A stretch of 64,000 bases of DNA from Bacilli bacterium (GTDB taxonomy: Bacteria > Bacillota_I > Bacilli_A > RF39 > UBA660): assembly GCA_017460175.1 (NCBI GenBank), contig JAFUBO010000006.1, forward strand, positions 62,001 through 126,000, in the 5' to 3' direction. Positions 16,780 through 26,561 of this stretch are shown here, piece by piece. Positions within the stretch are counted from its first letter, which is position 1. Each line of letters opens with the position of its first letter. Position numbers and translations under genes: made by a program. The notes below the pieces were generated by a model. That model was not told where the DNA came from. It saw only the letters and a program-made list of their open reading frames with translations, and did no database searches.

Positions 16780-17984
16780 TGAAGAATCGTTTATTAATAG
16801 GTGCTTCAATTATAGTAACACTAGTAGCTTCTGTCGCACTACCAGCAGATACTAGTGCAAAAACAATCCAAGAATTTGAAGCAGAAGTTTCAAGATATAC
16901 ACAAGAATTAGAAACAAAAAAAGCTAATCTAGCAAAAAATGAAGCAGAAGTACAAGAAATTATTAAGAAAATTAATGAAATAGAAGGACAAATAGAAGCT
17001 GCAGAAACTGAAATAGAAACATTACAAAAAGAAATAGAAGAAAGTGAAGCAGAAATAAAAAGAAAAAGTGAAGAAAGCAAAAGTATAATTTCTTATTATC
17101 AAGTATCAAACGGAGAAAATTCATACTTAGAATATGCTTTTGGAGCAACAGACATTACTGACATGGTTTATAGATTATCAATTGTAGAACAATTGACAGA
17201 ATACAATGATAATATAATGACTGAGTTAGAACAATTAATTAAAAAGAATCAAGAAAAACAAAAAGAATTAGCACAAAAAGAAGAAGAACTAAAAGGCTTA
17301 AAATCAGAATTAAAAACTGAACAAGCAAGAATAGAAGCAGATTCCGCTTCAATAAGAGAAAGTATGCCATCTATTCAAGATCAAATTAGTTCAGCAAAAG
17401 AAAGTGTTAGATATTATAAAAGTCTAGGTTGTGGTGCATCAGAAGATATTCAAAAATGTGAATATCGTGTATCTCAAGCATCAGGAAGTTCACTCCCTAG
17501 TGTAGGGTTCTTCTCAAGACCAATTGATTATGGATATGTAGTACGCGGTATGTGGGGAGGCCACATGGGTTATGACTTAAGCAGTGGAAATAAAAACATT
17601 GCTATTCACCCAATTGCTGCTGGAGTAGTTCATGCCATATATACAGATGCTTGTACTACAAGTTATTGGTGTAGTAGTATGGGTTATTGGTGTAATGGTA
17701 ATGCTAAAATAGTAGTTGTAAAACATAACTATAATGGAAGCTATATATATTCATCATATGTTCACTTAAGCAGTTATGGTAATGTATGGGTAGGTCAATA
17801 TGTATCTAAAGACTCAGTAATTGGATATATGGGTACTACAGGATGTTCAACAGGAGAACACTTACACCTAGAAATAGCTAACTGTCACTGGAAAAATGGT
17901 GGATGTAGTTATAATGCATACACTAATAGATTAATAAATCCAGGTAATTTAATTAATTTCCCTGGAAGCTGGTCAAATAGATAA
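16779..17984 (+). CDS. PcsB/EnvC-like coiled-coil M23 murein hydrolase
   Basis: 401 residues starting at GTG 16779. Signal peptide ~1-27 (ending TSA/KTI), a long coiled coil at ~30-215, and a LytM/M23 peptidase domain at ~245-395. The zinc ligands are visible in HMGYDLSSG (HxxxD) and GEHLHLEI (HxH). A coiled-coil hydrolase in one operon with ftsEX fits the PcsB or EnvC role: cleaving peptidoglycan cross-links during division when FtsEX opens it. Unlike streptococcal PcsB (CHAP) the catalytic domain is M23, as in EnvC. The core is Cys-rich (CTTSYWCSSMGYWC). Confidence 0.88.
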   Translation: MKNRLLIGASIIVTLVASVALPADTSAKTIQEFEAEVSRYTQELETKKANLAKNEAEVQEIIKKINEIEGQIEAAETEIETLQKEIEESEAEIKRKSEESKSIISYYQVSNGENSYLEYAFGATDITDMVYRLSIVEQLTEYNDNIMTELEQLIKKNQEKQKELAQKEEELKGLKSELKTEQARIEADSASIRESMPSIQDQISSAKESVRYYKSLGCGASEDIQKCEYRVSQASGSSLPSVGFFSRPIDYGYVVRGMWGGHMGYDLSSGNKNIAIHPIAAGVVHAIYTDACTTSYWCSSMGYWCNGNAKIVVVKHNYNGSYIYSSYVHLSSYGNVWVGQYVSKDSVIGYMGTTGCSTGEHLHLEIANCHWKNGGCSYNAYTNRLINPGNLINFPGSWSNR

Positions 17985-18012
17985 AAGAATAGTTAAACTA
18001 TTCTTTTTTTTA
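17983..18012 (+). terminator. Terminator of the ftsEX-hydrolase operon
   Basis: AGAATAGTT pairs with AACTATTCT, preceded by A and followed by a long T run. Confidence 0.9.
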
Positions 18013-18084
18013 TTTACAATGTAAACCACTAGTAGATTTTAGAAAATTAATACAATAATTATAATTACTATTAGGTGAAATAAT

Positions 18085-19305
18085 ATGAATAATAAGATAG
18101 GTAAATTTATTTTTAAATTAAGAACAGAAAAAGGATTAAGTCAATATCAATTAGCGGAAATGATTCCAATAACTAGACAAGCAGTATCTAAATGGGAAAG
18201 AGGAGAAACAATACCAGATTCATTTACATTATTAAAACTAAGTGAACTATTTGACGTATCAATAAATGAACTATTATATGGAGAAAGACTATTAGACAAT
18301 TCAGTAGAAACACTAGAACAATCAACCTTAAGTATTATTGATGACAGTAATAAAAAATCAAAAAAATTAAAACGCAGTTTTATAATTTTTACTATTATCA
18401 TATTAATTCTCTTATTAACCTTCTTATCATATTATTTTATAAATTCATATAATTCAATCAAAGTATATACAATAAGTGGTAGTAGTAATTCATTTTATAC
18501 CAAAGATGGAATATTTATTACTACTAAACAAAAAAGTTATATTAAATTAAGTAAATTAAATTATAATGAAGACATAGAAATAAAAAATATAAAACTATAT
18601 GTTAAAGATAATAATAAACAAAAAATAATATTAGAAAACAAAGATATAGATAATTTAACTCTTATGACTTCATCTGGATATTCAGAAAAACTTACTGGAT
18701 TTAAAACTAATAAAATAGTAAATAATAGTTATCTAGAAATAACATATAATGACAATCAAAAAGAAACTATAAAATTAAAATTTCATAAAGATTTAGTAAA
18801 TACAAAAGTATTCTTTAATACAAATGCAAATGAAATAGAAAAAATAGAAGAAGAAACAAAAACAGAAGAATTGGCTAAAGTTGAAGAACCAACTAAATCT
18901 GAAGAACCAACTAAACCTGAAGAACCAACTAAACCTGAAGAACCAACTATAAAAGAAGTGCCTATTAAACCTCAACCAGTAGAAAAAACAAAAAAAGAAA
19001 CTAAACCACAAGAAACTATTCAAAAAGAAGAACCAAAAGAAGTAGAAATAACACCAGAATTAATAATAAATAAAATAAAAGAAAAAGGTGTTTATGCAGA
19101 CGGAGCGTATGTAACAGTTAAAGAAGCAGATAATAAAAAAATTGAAATATACTATTTTGTAGATTTAAACCAACTTATGATCTTAAGTAATGAAGATTTT
19201 ATATATGATTATTTATTTACTGAAAATAAATATCACTGCTATCAAACTGGCATAACAGATTGTAAAGAAAGTATTAATAATTTTTTGAAAGAAAATTTAA
19301 TATAG
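18085..19305 (+). CDS. Membrane-anchored HTH (XRE) protein with PEEPTK repeats
   Basis: 406 residues. Residues ~5-62 are an XRE/Cro helix-turn-helix (GLSQYQLAEMIPITRQAVSKWERG). One membrane helix at ~97-118 follows a basic patch. Outside lies a beta-rich domain (~120-245), a Pro/Glu/Thr/Lys repeat region (~258-330, EEPTKSEEPTKPEEPTKPEE), and a globular C-terminal domain (~335-406) with two Cys. The layout, a cytoplasmic DNA-binding head and an outer sensor, resembles RodZ-like or transmembrane regulators. The PEEPTK repeat would span the wall. Target genes are unknown. Confidence 0.7.
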   Translation: MNNKIGKFIFKLRTEKGLSQYQLAEMIPITRQAVSKWERGETIPDSFTLLKLSELFDVSINELLYGERLLDNSVETLEQSTLSIIDDSNKKSKKLKRSFIIFTIIILILLLTFLSYYFINSYNSIKVYTISGSSNSFYTKDGIFITTKQKSYIKLSKLNYNEDIEIKNIKLYVKDNNKQKIILENKDIDNLTLMTSSGYSEKLTGFKTNKIVNNSYLEITYNDNQKETIKLKFHKDLVNTKVFFNTNANEIEKIEEETKTEELAKVEEPTKSEEPTKPEEPTKPEEPTIKEVPIKPQPVEKTKKETKPQETIQKEEPKEVEITPELIINKIKEKGVYADGAYVTVKEADNKKIEIYYFVDLNQLMILSNEDFIYDYLFTENKYHCYQTGITDCKESINNFLKENLI

Positions 19306-19336
19306 GTAGAAACTTATAAGTTCTACCTATTTTTTA
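19302..19336 (+). terminator. Terminator after the membrane HTH gene
   Basis: ATAGGTAGAA (19302-19311) pairs with TTCTACCTAT (19321-19330), followed by T. The stop codon is at the stem's start. Confidence 0.9.
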
Positions 19337-19377
19337 TTCTAACTTGTTAGAATAAATAAAAGAAAGGAGGTAAGAAA

Positions 19378-20136
19378 ATGAAGAAGTTGTTATTAGTGCT
19401 ATTTACTGGAATTGCAGTTTTTGGAATTACTAAAAATACATATGCTTTAGGTGATGTTTACTACACTACACCAAATGGTATAGAGTTGAATCGTGAAGAA
19501 TATGAATTTTTAGTAAATTTTTATGGTGCAGGATATTTAAATATCATGACTCGAGACATGTATGATGAGTTTGTAGAAGAAGATTTAATAAATAGTGATG
19601 TGGAAATTAAAACTTATGATGTACCACAACTACCTTTATTAAATCCAGGAATATCACCAAACTCTGAGGTAAATCATACAACAGCTAAGACATTACAAAT
19701 TGGAAAAGCTTGTTTACCAACTTACTGTATGATGAGTTTATTAAATACTTGGCATGGAAGTCCAACAATTAGAAGCTGGGATAATATTGGTACGTATCTG
19801 TATAATGTAAATTTAATAAGTTACACACACGCTTATGTAGATTCAACTGCAGGAACAGAATACTTCAACAATTGGAAAACAGATCCTAATGGTCATGGTG
19901 TAGGAAACTCAGTTAAATTACCAGATAATGGTAATGACATAATAATCAACATGGGATTCAAAGTTAGTAAAGGCGGAACTGTATTTGGAAGTTATCAACA
20001 TGCAATGCAAAATACAACATTATTAAATAGCAAGAACTATACACTAGATCTTGGTGGATACGGTGGAGTATTTTTATATAACGGTAATGCTGTTGGTGTA
20101 TATGATGGTATGAACGGTGTAGATATTAATGTATAA
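19378..20136 (+). CDS. Secreted protein of unknown function
   Basis: 252 residues with a clear signal peptide (~1-24, cut near TYALG). No known domain is recognised. The N-terminal ~60 residues (GIELNREEYEFLVNFYGAGY, MTRDMYDEFV) look helical; the rest is rich in Gly, Asn and Tyr with strand-like segments. One CLPTYC pair could form a disulfide. AAAGGAGG stands seven bases from the ATG, a strong site, and a strong terminator follows, so it is a well-expressed single gene. Conserved residues cannot be judged from one sequence. Confidence 0.75.
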   Translation: MKKLLLVLFTGIAVFGITKNTYALGDVYYTTPNGIELNREEYEFLVNFYGAGYLNIMTRDMYDEFVEEDLINSDVEIKTYDVPQLPLLNPGISPNSEVNHTTAKTLQIGKACLPTYCMMSLLNTWHGSPTIRSWDNIGTYLYNVNLISYTHAYVDSTAGTEYFNNWKTDPNGHGVGNSVKLPDNGNDIIINMGFKVSKGGTVFGSYQHAMQNTTLLNSKNYTLDLGGYGGVFLYNGNAVGVYDGMNGVDINV

Positions 20137-20169
20137 AATTAAGTAGACAAATTATTTTTAACCAAACGC

Positions 20170-20203
20170 AAAAATGCAATAGATATTCTATTGCATTTTT
20201 TTA
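20170..20203 (+). terminator. Terminator after the secreted protein
   Basis: AAAATGCAATAGA pairs with TCTATTGCATTTT around a 3-base loop, followed by T. Confidence 0.92.
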
Positions 20204-20256
20204 TGTTTATTATATAAAAAATGTGTTAAAATAAAGAACAGAAAGGAGATGGTTAC

Positions 20257-22209
20257 ATGGCTTTTGAACTTGTATCTAATTATAAACCTAGTGGAGATCA
20301 ACCTAAAGCTATAAAAGAATTAGTTGCTGGATTAAATTCAGGTACAAAGGAACAGGTCCTATTAGGTGCTACTGGAACAGGTAAAACATTTACTATTGCC
20401 AATGTAATTAAAGAAGTAAATAAACCTACTTTAGTACTTGCTCATAATAAAACTTTAGCTGGACAATTATATAGTGAATTAAAAGAATTATTTCCTAATA
20501 ATAGAGTAGAATACTTTGTATCTTATTACGATTATTATCAACCAGAAGCATATGTACCATCTACTGATACTTATATAGAAAAAGATTCATCAATTAATGA
20601 TGAAATAGATGAGCTTCGTCACGCTGCAACTTCTGCATTGATTTCAAGACGTGATGTCATAGTAGTAGCTAGTGTGTCTTGTATCTATGGTATTGGAGAA
20701 GTTGATGAATATAAAAATAAAATGATTACTTTAACAGTGGGAGAAACTATCTCAAGAAATGAAGTTCTACAAAAACTAGTAGATATGTTATATGAAAGAA
20801 ATGATTTAGATTTTAAAAGAGGTACATTTAGAGTAAGAGGAGATGTATTGGAAATAATTCCTGCTTACCAAAGAGCAAGTGGTTATCGTATAGAATTCTT
20901 TGGTGATGAAATAGATAGAATAAGTGAGATTGATGCTTTAACTGGAGTAGTATCTAAGAATGTTAAAAATGTTTCTATATTCCCAGCAAGTCACTTCGTA
21001 ACAAGTGATGAAAAACTAAAAGCTGGAATTGAACGAATAAAATTAGAATTACAAGATAGATTAAAATACTTAAAAGAAAATAATAAATTATTAGCGGCAG
21101 AACGATTAGAACAAAGAACCAATTATGATATAGAAATGTTAGAAGAAACAGGTTTCTGTAGTGGAGTAGAAAACTATTCAGCACCAATGGCAGGTCGTCT
21201 ACCTGGAGAAACTCCAACTACATTAATGGATTTCTTCCCAGACGATTATTTATTAGTTGTAGATGAATCCCATGTAACACTTCCTCAAGTAAGAGGTATG
21301 TATAATGGAGATAGATCAAGAAAACAAAATCTAGTTGATTATGGATTTAGATTACCTAGTGCATTAGATAATAGACCATTAAAATATGATGAATTTGAAA
21401 AGAAAATAAATCAAGTAATTTATGTATCAGCAACACCAGGTGATTTAGAACTAGAACATACTCATGGTAAATATGTAGAACAAATTATTCGTCCTACAGG
21501 ATTACTTGATCCAACTATTGAAGTTAGAAAAACAGAAGGACAAATAGATGACTTAGTAGGTGAAATTAACGATAGAATTAAGAAAAATGAAAGAGTTCTT
21601 ATCACAACACTTACTATTCGTATGGCTGAAGAATTAACTAATTATCTAAAAGAATTAGATATCAAAGTAGCATATCTTCATACCGAAGTTAAAACATTAG
21701 AAAGAATGCAAATAATACATGATTTAAGAACTGGTAAATATGACTGTGTCGTAGGTATTAACTTATTAAGAGAAGGTATAGATATCCCAGAAGTAAGTTT
21801 AATAGCCATCCTAGATGCTGATAAAGAAGGATTCTTAAGAAGTACTAGAAGTTTAATCCAAACAGCTGGACGTTGTGCAAGAAATGCCAATGGTCATGTA
21901 ATAATGTATGGAGATAAAATAACAGACTCTATGAGGCAAGCAATAGAAGAAACAGCTCGTCGTAGATCTATTCAAGAAAAATATAATGAAGAACATAATA
22001 TTACTCCAAAAACTATTATTAAAGACATAAGAGAAGTAATTAGTAATACTGATCTAAATAAAGAAACTAAGACTAAGAAATTAACTAAGAAAGAAATAGC
22101 TCATAATATGGAAGTAATTGAGCAAGAAATGAGAGAAGCAGCACGAAACTTAGACTTCGAAAGAGCTATGGAATTACGTGATATCTTATTTGAAATGAAG
22201 AGTAATTAA
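20257..22209 (+). CDS. uvrB: Excinuclease ABC subunit B
   Basis: 650 residues. Helicase motif I GATGTGKT, the beta-hairpin region [20 protein letters not shown] that grips damaged DNA, the VDESH Walker [10 protein letters not shown] motif VI, and a C-terminal UVR domain (~615-650, [20 protein letters not shown]) that docks UvrC. It verifies damage handed over by UvrA in nucleotide excision repair. AAAGGAG upstream. Unlike the usual uvrB-uvrA pair, a radical SAM gene and a short RNA-like locus lie between it and uvrA. Confidence 0.97.
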   Translation: MAFELVSNYKPSGDQPKAIKELVAGLNSGTKEQVLLGATGTGKTFTIANVIKEVNKPTLVLAHNKTLAGQLYSELKELFPNNRVEYFVSYYDYYQPEAYVPSTDTYIEKDSSINDEIDELRHAATSALISRRDVIVVASVSCIYGIGEVDEYKNKMITLTVGETISRNEVLQKLVDMLYERNDLDFKRGTFRVRGDVLEIIPAYQRASGYRIEFFGDEIDRISEIDALTGVVSKNVKNVSIFPASHFVTSDEKLKAGIERIKLELQDRLKYLKENNKLLAAERLEQRTNYDIEMLEETGFCSGVENYSAPMAGRLPGETPTTLMDFFPDDYLLVVDESHVTLPQVRGMYNGDRSRKQNLVDYGFRLPSALDNRPLKYDEFEKKINQVIYVSATPGDLELEHTHGKYVEQIIRPTGLLDPTIEVRKTEGQIDDLVGEINDRIKKNERVLITTLTIRMAEELTNYLKELDIKVAYLHTEVKTLERMQIIHDLRTGKYDCVVGINLLREGIDIPEVSLIAILDADKEGFLRSTRSLIQTAGRCARNANGHVIMYGDKITDSMRQAIEETARRRSIQEKYNEEHNITPKTIIKDIREVISNTDLNKETKTKKLTKKEIAHNMEVIEQEMREAARNLDFERAMELRDILFEMKSN

Positions 22210-22210
22210 T

Positions 22211-23041
22211 ATGAAAAAATATAAAAAAATATATATAGAAATAACTAATAATTGTAATTTAAATTGTAGTTTCTGTAGTGAAGTCAAAAAGCCTCGTATG
22301 AATATGACTTTAGATGAATTTGATTTAATTCTAAATAAGATAAAAGGATTTACTGATTATATATATCTTCATGTAAAAGGAGAACCTCTAGTACATAAAG
22401 ATATAATAGAATTTATTAATAAGGCAAATGAATATGATTTAAAAGTAAATCTAACTACTAATGGAACTCTTTTTAATAAGTATGCTAAAGAACTAGGTAA
22501 ATGTAAAAACTTAAAAAAAATAAACTTCTCACTACACTGTGAACATAATAAAGATAATTATTTAGAAGATATATTTGATAATATAAAATACTTATCAAAG
22601 GATACTACAGTAATTTATAGATTATGGACTTTAAAAGATAATAAATTAGATGAAAAATCCACAAAAATAGTGGATAAAATAAAAGATTATTATAATTTAT
22701 CCACAGAAACTGTTAATAAAATAAAAAATGAAAATAATGTAAAAATTTCTTCCACAATTTATGTGGATAAAGATAACGAATTTATTTGGCCAACTGTTAA
22801 TAACTATAGAAGTAATGGATATTGCTATGGTCTAAATACTCATATTGCTATTCTAGTAGATGGCACAGTAGTACCATGTTGCTTAGATTCTAATGGAGTA
22901 ATAGATTTAGGTAATATCTATAAAGATAATTTAGAAGATATTATTAATAGTGATAGATATCAAAACTTATTAAAATCTTTTAGAGATAGAAAACCGTGTG
23001 AAGAACTATGTAAGTCATGTATATTTAAAGAAAGATTTTAA
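22211..23041 (+). CDS. Radical SAM/SPASM-type protein
   Basis: 276 residues. The N-terminal iron-sulfur site CNLNCSFC (CxxxCxxC) binds the SAM-reactive cluster; HVKGEPLVHKD and LTTNGTLF are typical core motifs. The C-terminal part has CYGLNTHIAILVDGTVVPCC and CEELCKSC, a SPASM-type set of Cys for an auxiliary cluster. Such enzymes often modify peptides or proteins, but no peptide substrate is seen next door. It starts two bases after uvrB and must be co-transcribed with it. Substrate unknown. Confidence 0.85.
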   Translation: MKKYKKIYIEITNNCNLNCSFCSEVKKPRMNMTLDEFDLILNKIKGFTDYIYLHVKGEPLVHKDIIEFINKANEYDLKVNLTTNGTLFNKYAKELGKCKNLKKINFSLHCEHNKDNYLEDIFDNIKYLSKDTTVIYRLWTLKDNKLDEKSTKIVDKIKDYYNLSTETVNKIKNENNVKISSTIYVDKDNEFIWPTVNNYRSNGYCYGLNTHIAILVDGTVVPCCLDSNGVIDLGNIYKDNLEDIINSDRYQNLLKSFRDRKPCEELCKSCIFKERF

Positions 23042-23071
23042 TTTACAAAAGTAAATAATTATAATACTCTA

Positions 23072-23155
23072 TAAATAGAGAGGACAGTCTGATTGGTTCT
23101 AGACGCCTTTCCTTTCGGGTTGCGCATCTGAAAAATCATTTTCAGATGCTTTTTT
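23072..23155 (+). ncRNA. Candidate small structured RNA with its own terminator
   Basis: A perfect TATAAT lies at 23060-23065, although no -35 at good spacing is seen. Downstream are a stem GTCT/AGAC (23087-23090, 23101-23104), the CGC ... GCG segment (23105-23124), and a strong terminator GCATCTGAAAA/TTTTCAGATGC (23124-23149) with six T. The G+C content of 23081-23127 is clearly higher than its surroundings. No coding frame fits and no known riboswitch family was recognised. It may be a small RNA or a leader acting on uvrA, about 155 bases downstream. Confidence 0.5.
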
Positions 23156-23311
23156 CTATCTAAACAATAGTATTCCTATTAGAATAAATAGAAGAAGAAT
23201 TTCTTCTACCATAGATTTTCTAAAAAACTTTTATTTTTTTAATAAAAAAGTAAATACTATTTATATAGTATTTTTCTTTTTTATGATATAATATGCGAAG
23301 AGGTGTTTACT
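23156..23311 (+). promoter_or_regulatory. Palindrome-rich leader and promoter of uvrA
   Basis: No gene is seen. Successive dyads include AGAAGAA/TTCTTCT (near 23190-23207), ACTTTTATT/AATAAAAAAGT (23227-23251) and AAATACTAT/ATAGTATTT (23252-23272). A TATAAT is at 23287-23292 and GAAGAGG precedes the uvrA ATG. The last dyad lies across the -35 zone and could be an operator. Confidence 0.5.
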
Positions 23312-26125
23312 ATGGATAAAATTATAATTAAAGGTGCACGAGAAAATAACTTAAAAAATATTAATATCGAATTACCTAAAAATAAGTTAATAGTTATGAC
23401 AGGTTTATCAGGTTCTGGTAAATCTTCTTTAGCGTTCGATACTATTTATGCTGAAGGACAAAGAAGATATGTAGAAAGTTTATCTGCTTATGCTAGACAA
23501 TTTTTAGGGAACTCAGAAAAACCTGATGTAGACTCTATTGAAGGACTTTCTCCTGCTATATCCATAGATCAAAAAACTACTAATAATAATCCAAGAAGTA
23601 CCGTAGGTACTGTTACTGAAATATATGATTATTTAAGACTTGTTTTTGCTCGTTGTGGAGTTCCATACTGTCCTAATCATAATATTCCAATAACTAGTCA
23701 ATCAGTAGAAGAAATGACTAATAAAATTATGGAATATCCTATTGGTACTAAGATGGTTATAATGTCACCTGTAGTACATGGAGAAAAAGGTACTCATAAA
23801 GATTTATTTGAAAAATTAAGAAAAGATGGATTTGTAAGAGTAAGAGTTAACGATGAAATGTATGATTTATCAGAAGAGATTAATTTAGATAAAAATACTA
23901 AAGATAAAATAGATGTAGTTATAGATAGAATTGTATTAAAAGAAGAATCAAGAAGTAGATTATTTGAATCAATTGAACAAGCTACTAAATTATCTCATGG
24001 TAAAGTAGTAATAAGTATATTAGGAGATAATGCTAAAGAATTAGTTTTCTCAGAACAATTTGCTTGTCCTCATTGTGAATTTTCATTACCTGAACTAGAA
24101 CCAAGACTATTTAGTTTCAATGCCCCATATGGAGCATGTCCTGATTGTAAAGGTTTAGGTTCAAAACAACAAATAGATGTAGATTTATTAATTCCAGATG
24201 AGACTAAATCATTAAGAGATGGTTGTATTAAAACTCTTACAGATGATCCTGAAGCAATAGAATTTATGGAATTAGAATGCTTATGCAAACATTATAAGAT
24301 TGATATGACTTCTCCTTGGAAAAAATTATCTAATAAAGCAAAAGATTTAATTTTATATGGTAGTGATGAACCTATAAGAATTAATTATTCAACACGTGGT
24401 GGTATTAAAAGAGATAAAATAGATTTCTATGAAGGAATAGTTAATAGATTAGAACGCCGTCATATGGATACAACATCAACTTGGATAAGAGAATGGCTAG
24501 ATAACTATATGGTAGATCACACTTGTGATACATGTCATGGTGCTAGACTTAATTGGGATGTCCTACAAGTTAAATTAGGTAAAAAGAATATCTTTGAAGT
24601 GACAGAAATGTCTATTAAAGATTTAATACCATTCTTTGAAAACTTAAAATTATCAAAAGAAAAAGAAGAAATTGCAAAATTAGTAATAAAAGAAATTCTA
24701 GATAGACTACACTTCTTAGAAAATGTTGGATTAGGTTATCTTACATTAAGTAGAAATGCAGGTTCTTTATCTGGTGGAGAAGCACAACGTATTAGATTAG
24801 CTACTCAAATAGGTTCAAGATTAAGTGGAGTTTTATATGTATTAGATGAACCTAGTATTGGGCTTCATCAAAGAGATAATGAAAAACTAATTAAATCATT
24901 ACTTGAAATGAGAGATTTAGGAAATACATTAATAGTAGTAGAACATGATACTGATACAATGCTTGCTAGTGACTACTTAGTAGATATTGGTCCAGGTGCT
25001 GGAGATAAAGGTGGTTATGTAGTAGCAGCCGGTACTCCAGAAGAAGTAATGAAAAATAAAGATAGTATAACAGGACAATATTTAAGTGGAAAATTATGTA
25101 TTGAAGTTCCAAAAACAAGAAGAAAAGGTTTGAAAAAATATCTAAAAATTAAAGGAGCTAAAGAAAATAACTTAAAAAATATAGATGTAGACATACCTTT
25201 AGGTACATTTACTTGTGTAACAGGAGTAAGTGGTAGTGGTAAATCATCTTTAGTAAACGAAATACTTGTAAAAGCATTATCTAAAAAAATTTATAACTCA
25301 AAAGAAAAACCTGGTAAGCATGATAAAATACTAGGAACAGATAATATAGATAAAATAGTAGCTATATCACAAAATCCAATAGGAAGAACTCCAAGAAGTA
25401 ATCCAGCTACTTATACAGGTGTATTTGATGATATACGTGAATTATTCACAACAACAAAAGAAGCTAAGATGCATGGATTTGAAAAAAACAGATTCTCATT
25501 CAATGTAAAAGGTGGAAGATGTGAAGCTTGTCGTGGTGATGGTGTTAAGAAAATAGAAATGCATTTCCTACCAGATGTTTATGTTCCTTGTGAAGTATGT
25601 CATGGTACAAGGTATAATACAGATACATTAAATATAAGATACAAAGGTAAAAATATTGCAGATATTTTAGATATGCGTGTTACTGAAGCTTTAGAATTCT
25701 TTGAAAATGTTCCAAAAATAAAAAGAAAACTACAAGTAATTGAAGATGTAGGACTTGGCTACATTAAACTAGGACAAAGTGCTCCAACACTATCAGGTGG
25801 AGAAGCAGAACGTGTTAAACTAGCAAAGGAACTACAAAAAATATCAACAGGGAAAACACTTTATGTCTTAGATGAACCAACGACAGGATTACATACTGAT
25901 GATATTAAGCGTTTACTTGCAATTTTACAAAAAATGGTAGATAATAAAAACACAGTAGTAGTAATAGAACATAACTTAGATGTTATTAAAACAGCAGACT
26001 ACATTATAGACTTAGGTCCTGAGGGGGGAGATTTAGGTGGTACTTTAGTAGCTTGCGGTACTCCAGAAGAAGTATCTAAAGTGAAAGAATCTTACACAGG
26101 ACAGTTTTTAAAGAAAATACTATAG
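23312..26125 (+). CDS. uvrA: Excinuclease ABC subunit A
   Basis: 937 residues from ATG 23312, six bases from GAAGAGGTG; the GTG at 23303 lies in that site. Two ABC modules: Walker A GLSGSGKSS and GVSGSGKSS, signatures LSGGEAQRIRLA and LSGGEAERVKLA, Walker B LYVLDEPSIGLH and LYVLDEPTTGLH. Zinc-finger Cys pairs are in CPHC ... CPDC and CEAC ... CEVC. It scans DNA for bulky damage and loads UvrB. It heads the operon uvrA-yvlD-lgt-yvcK-whiA, an order known from Bacillus. Confidence 0.97.
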   Translation: MDKIIIKGARENNLKNINIELPKNKLIVMTGLSGSGKSSLAFDTIYAEGQRRYVESLSAYARQFLGNSEKPDVDSIEGLSPAISIDQKTTNNNPRSTVGTVTEIYDYLRLVFARCGVPYCPNHNIPITSQSVEEMTNKIMEYPIGTKMVIMSPVVHGEKGTHKDLFEKLRKDGFVRVRVNDEMYDLSEEINLDKNTKDKIDVVIDRIVLKEESRSRLFESIEQATKLSHGKVVISILGDNAKELVFSEQFACPHCEFSLPELEPRLFSFNAPYGACPDCKGLGSKQQIDVDLLIPDETKSLRDGCIKTLTDDPEAIEFMELECLCKHYKIDMTSPWKKLSNKAKDLILYGSDEPIRINYSTRGGIKRDKIDFYEGIVNRLERRHMDTTSTWIREWLDNYMVDHTCDTCHGARLNWDVLQVKLGKKNIFEVTEMSIKDLIPFFENLKLSKEKEEIAKLVIKEILDRLHFLENVGLGYLTLSRNAGSLSGGEAQRIRLATQIGSRLSGVLYVLDEPSIGLHQRDNEKLIKSLLEMRDLGNTLIVVEHDTDTMLASDYLVDIGPGAGDKGGYVVAAGTPEEVMKNKDSITGQYLSGKLCIEVPKTRRKGLKKYLKIKGAKENNLKNIDVDIPLGTFTCVTGVSGSGKSSLVNEILVKALSKKIYNSKEKPGKHDKILGTDNIDKIVAISQNPIGRTPRSNPATYTGVFDDIRELFTTTKEAKMHGFEKNRFSFNVKGGRCEACRGDGVKKIEMHFLPDVYVPCEVCHGTRYNTDTLNIRYKGKNIADILDMRVTEALEFFENVPKIKRKLQVIEDVGLGYIKLGQSAPTLSGGEAERVKLAKELQKISTGKTLYVLDEPTTGLHTDDIKRLLAILQKMVDNKNTVVVIEHNLDVIKTADYIIDLGPEGGDLGGTLVACGTPEEVSKVKESYTGQFLKKIL

Positions 26126-26135
26126 AGGTGAGATA

Positions 26136-26561
26136 ATGCAACTAGTAATTAAAGATAAAAACAAATTAAGAATTAATAGATTATTTGATTGGTTAATTCA
26201 TATGATAGGATACACTATAGTTTTTATAGGAGTTACTAGTTTCTTTTCATCAATTTATATAGACAATAATCATTTAATTATATGGTCAGCAATTATTGTA
26301 TTAATAATATATATATTAAATAAAACAATTAAACCAATACTTGTAACTTTGACTATTCCAATTACAGGAATAACTTTAGGATTATTTTATCCATTTATAA
26401 ACTTATTTATTTTAAAATTAGTAGATTGGATATTAGGAAAGCATTTTCAATTATATGATATTTGGATCGCATTATTAGTCGCAATATTACTATCAGTAAT
26501 TAATTTTATAATGGACAGAATAATAAAAAAAATTATTGGAAAGGTAAAGAAATATGAATAG
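26136..26561 (+). CDS. YvlD-like (phage holin 4 superfamily) membrane protein
   Basis: 141 residues with four membrane helices; the motif LNKTIKPILVTLTIPITGIT followed by GLFYPFINLFILKLVDW is that of the YvlD/Phage_holin_4_2 family. B. subtilis has yvlD at the same place between uvrA and lgt. Function unknown; relatives are linked to membrane stress. The stop overlaps the start of lgt by eight bases, so the two are coupled. Confidence 0.8.
   Translation: MQLVIKDKNKLRINRLFDWLIHMIGYTIVFIGVTSFFSSIYIDNNHLIIWSAIIVLIIYILNKTIKPILVTLTIPITGITLGLFYPFINLFILKLVDWILGKHFQLYDIWIALLVAILLSVINFIMDRIIKKIIGKVKKYE

Noticed and set aside
23072..23155. preQ1, glycine or SRP RNA assignment for the RNA-like locus
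   Set aside because: Some bases (GGTTCTAGAC) recall preQ1 aptamers, but the needed A-rich 3' pairing and conserved core are missing; no SRP or glycine core is seen.
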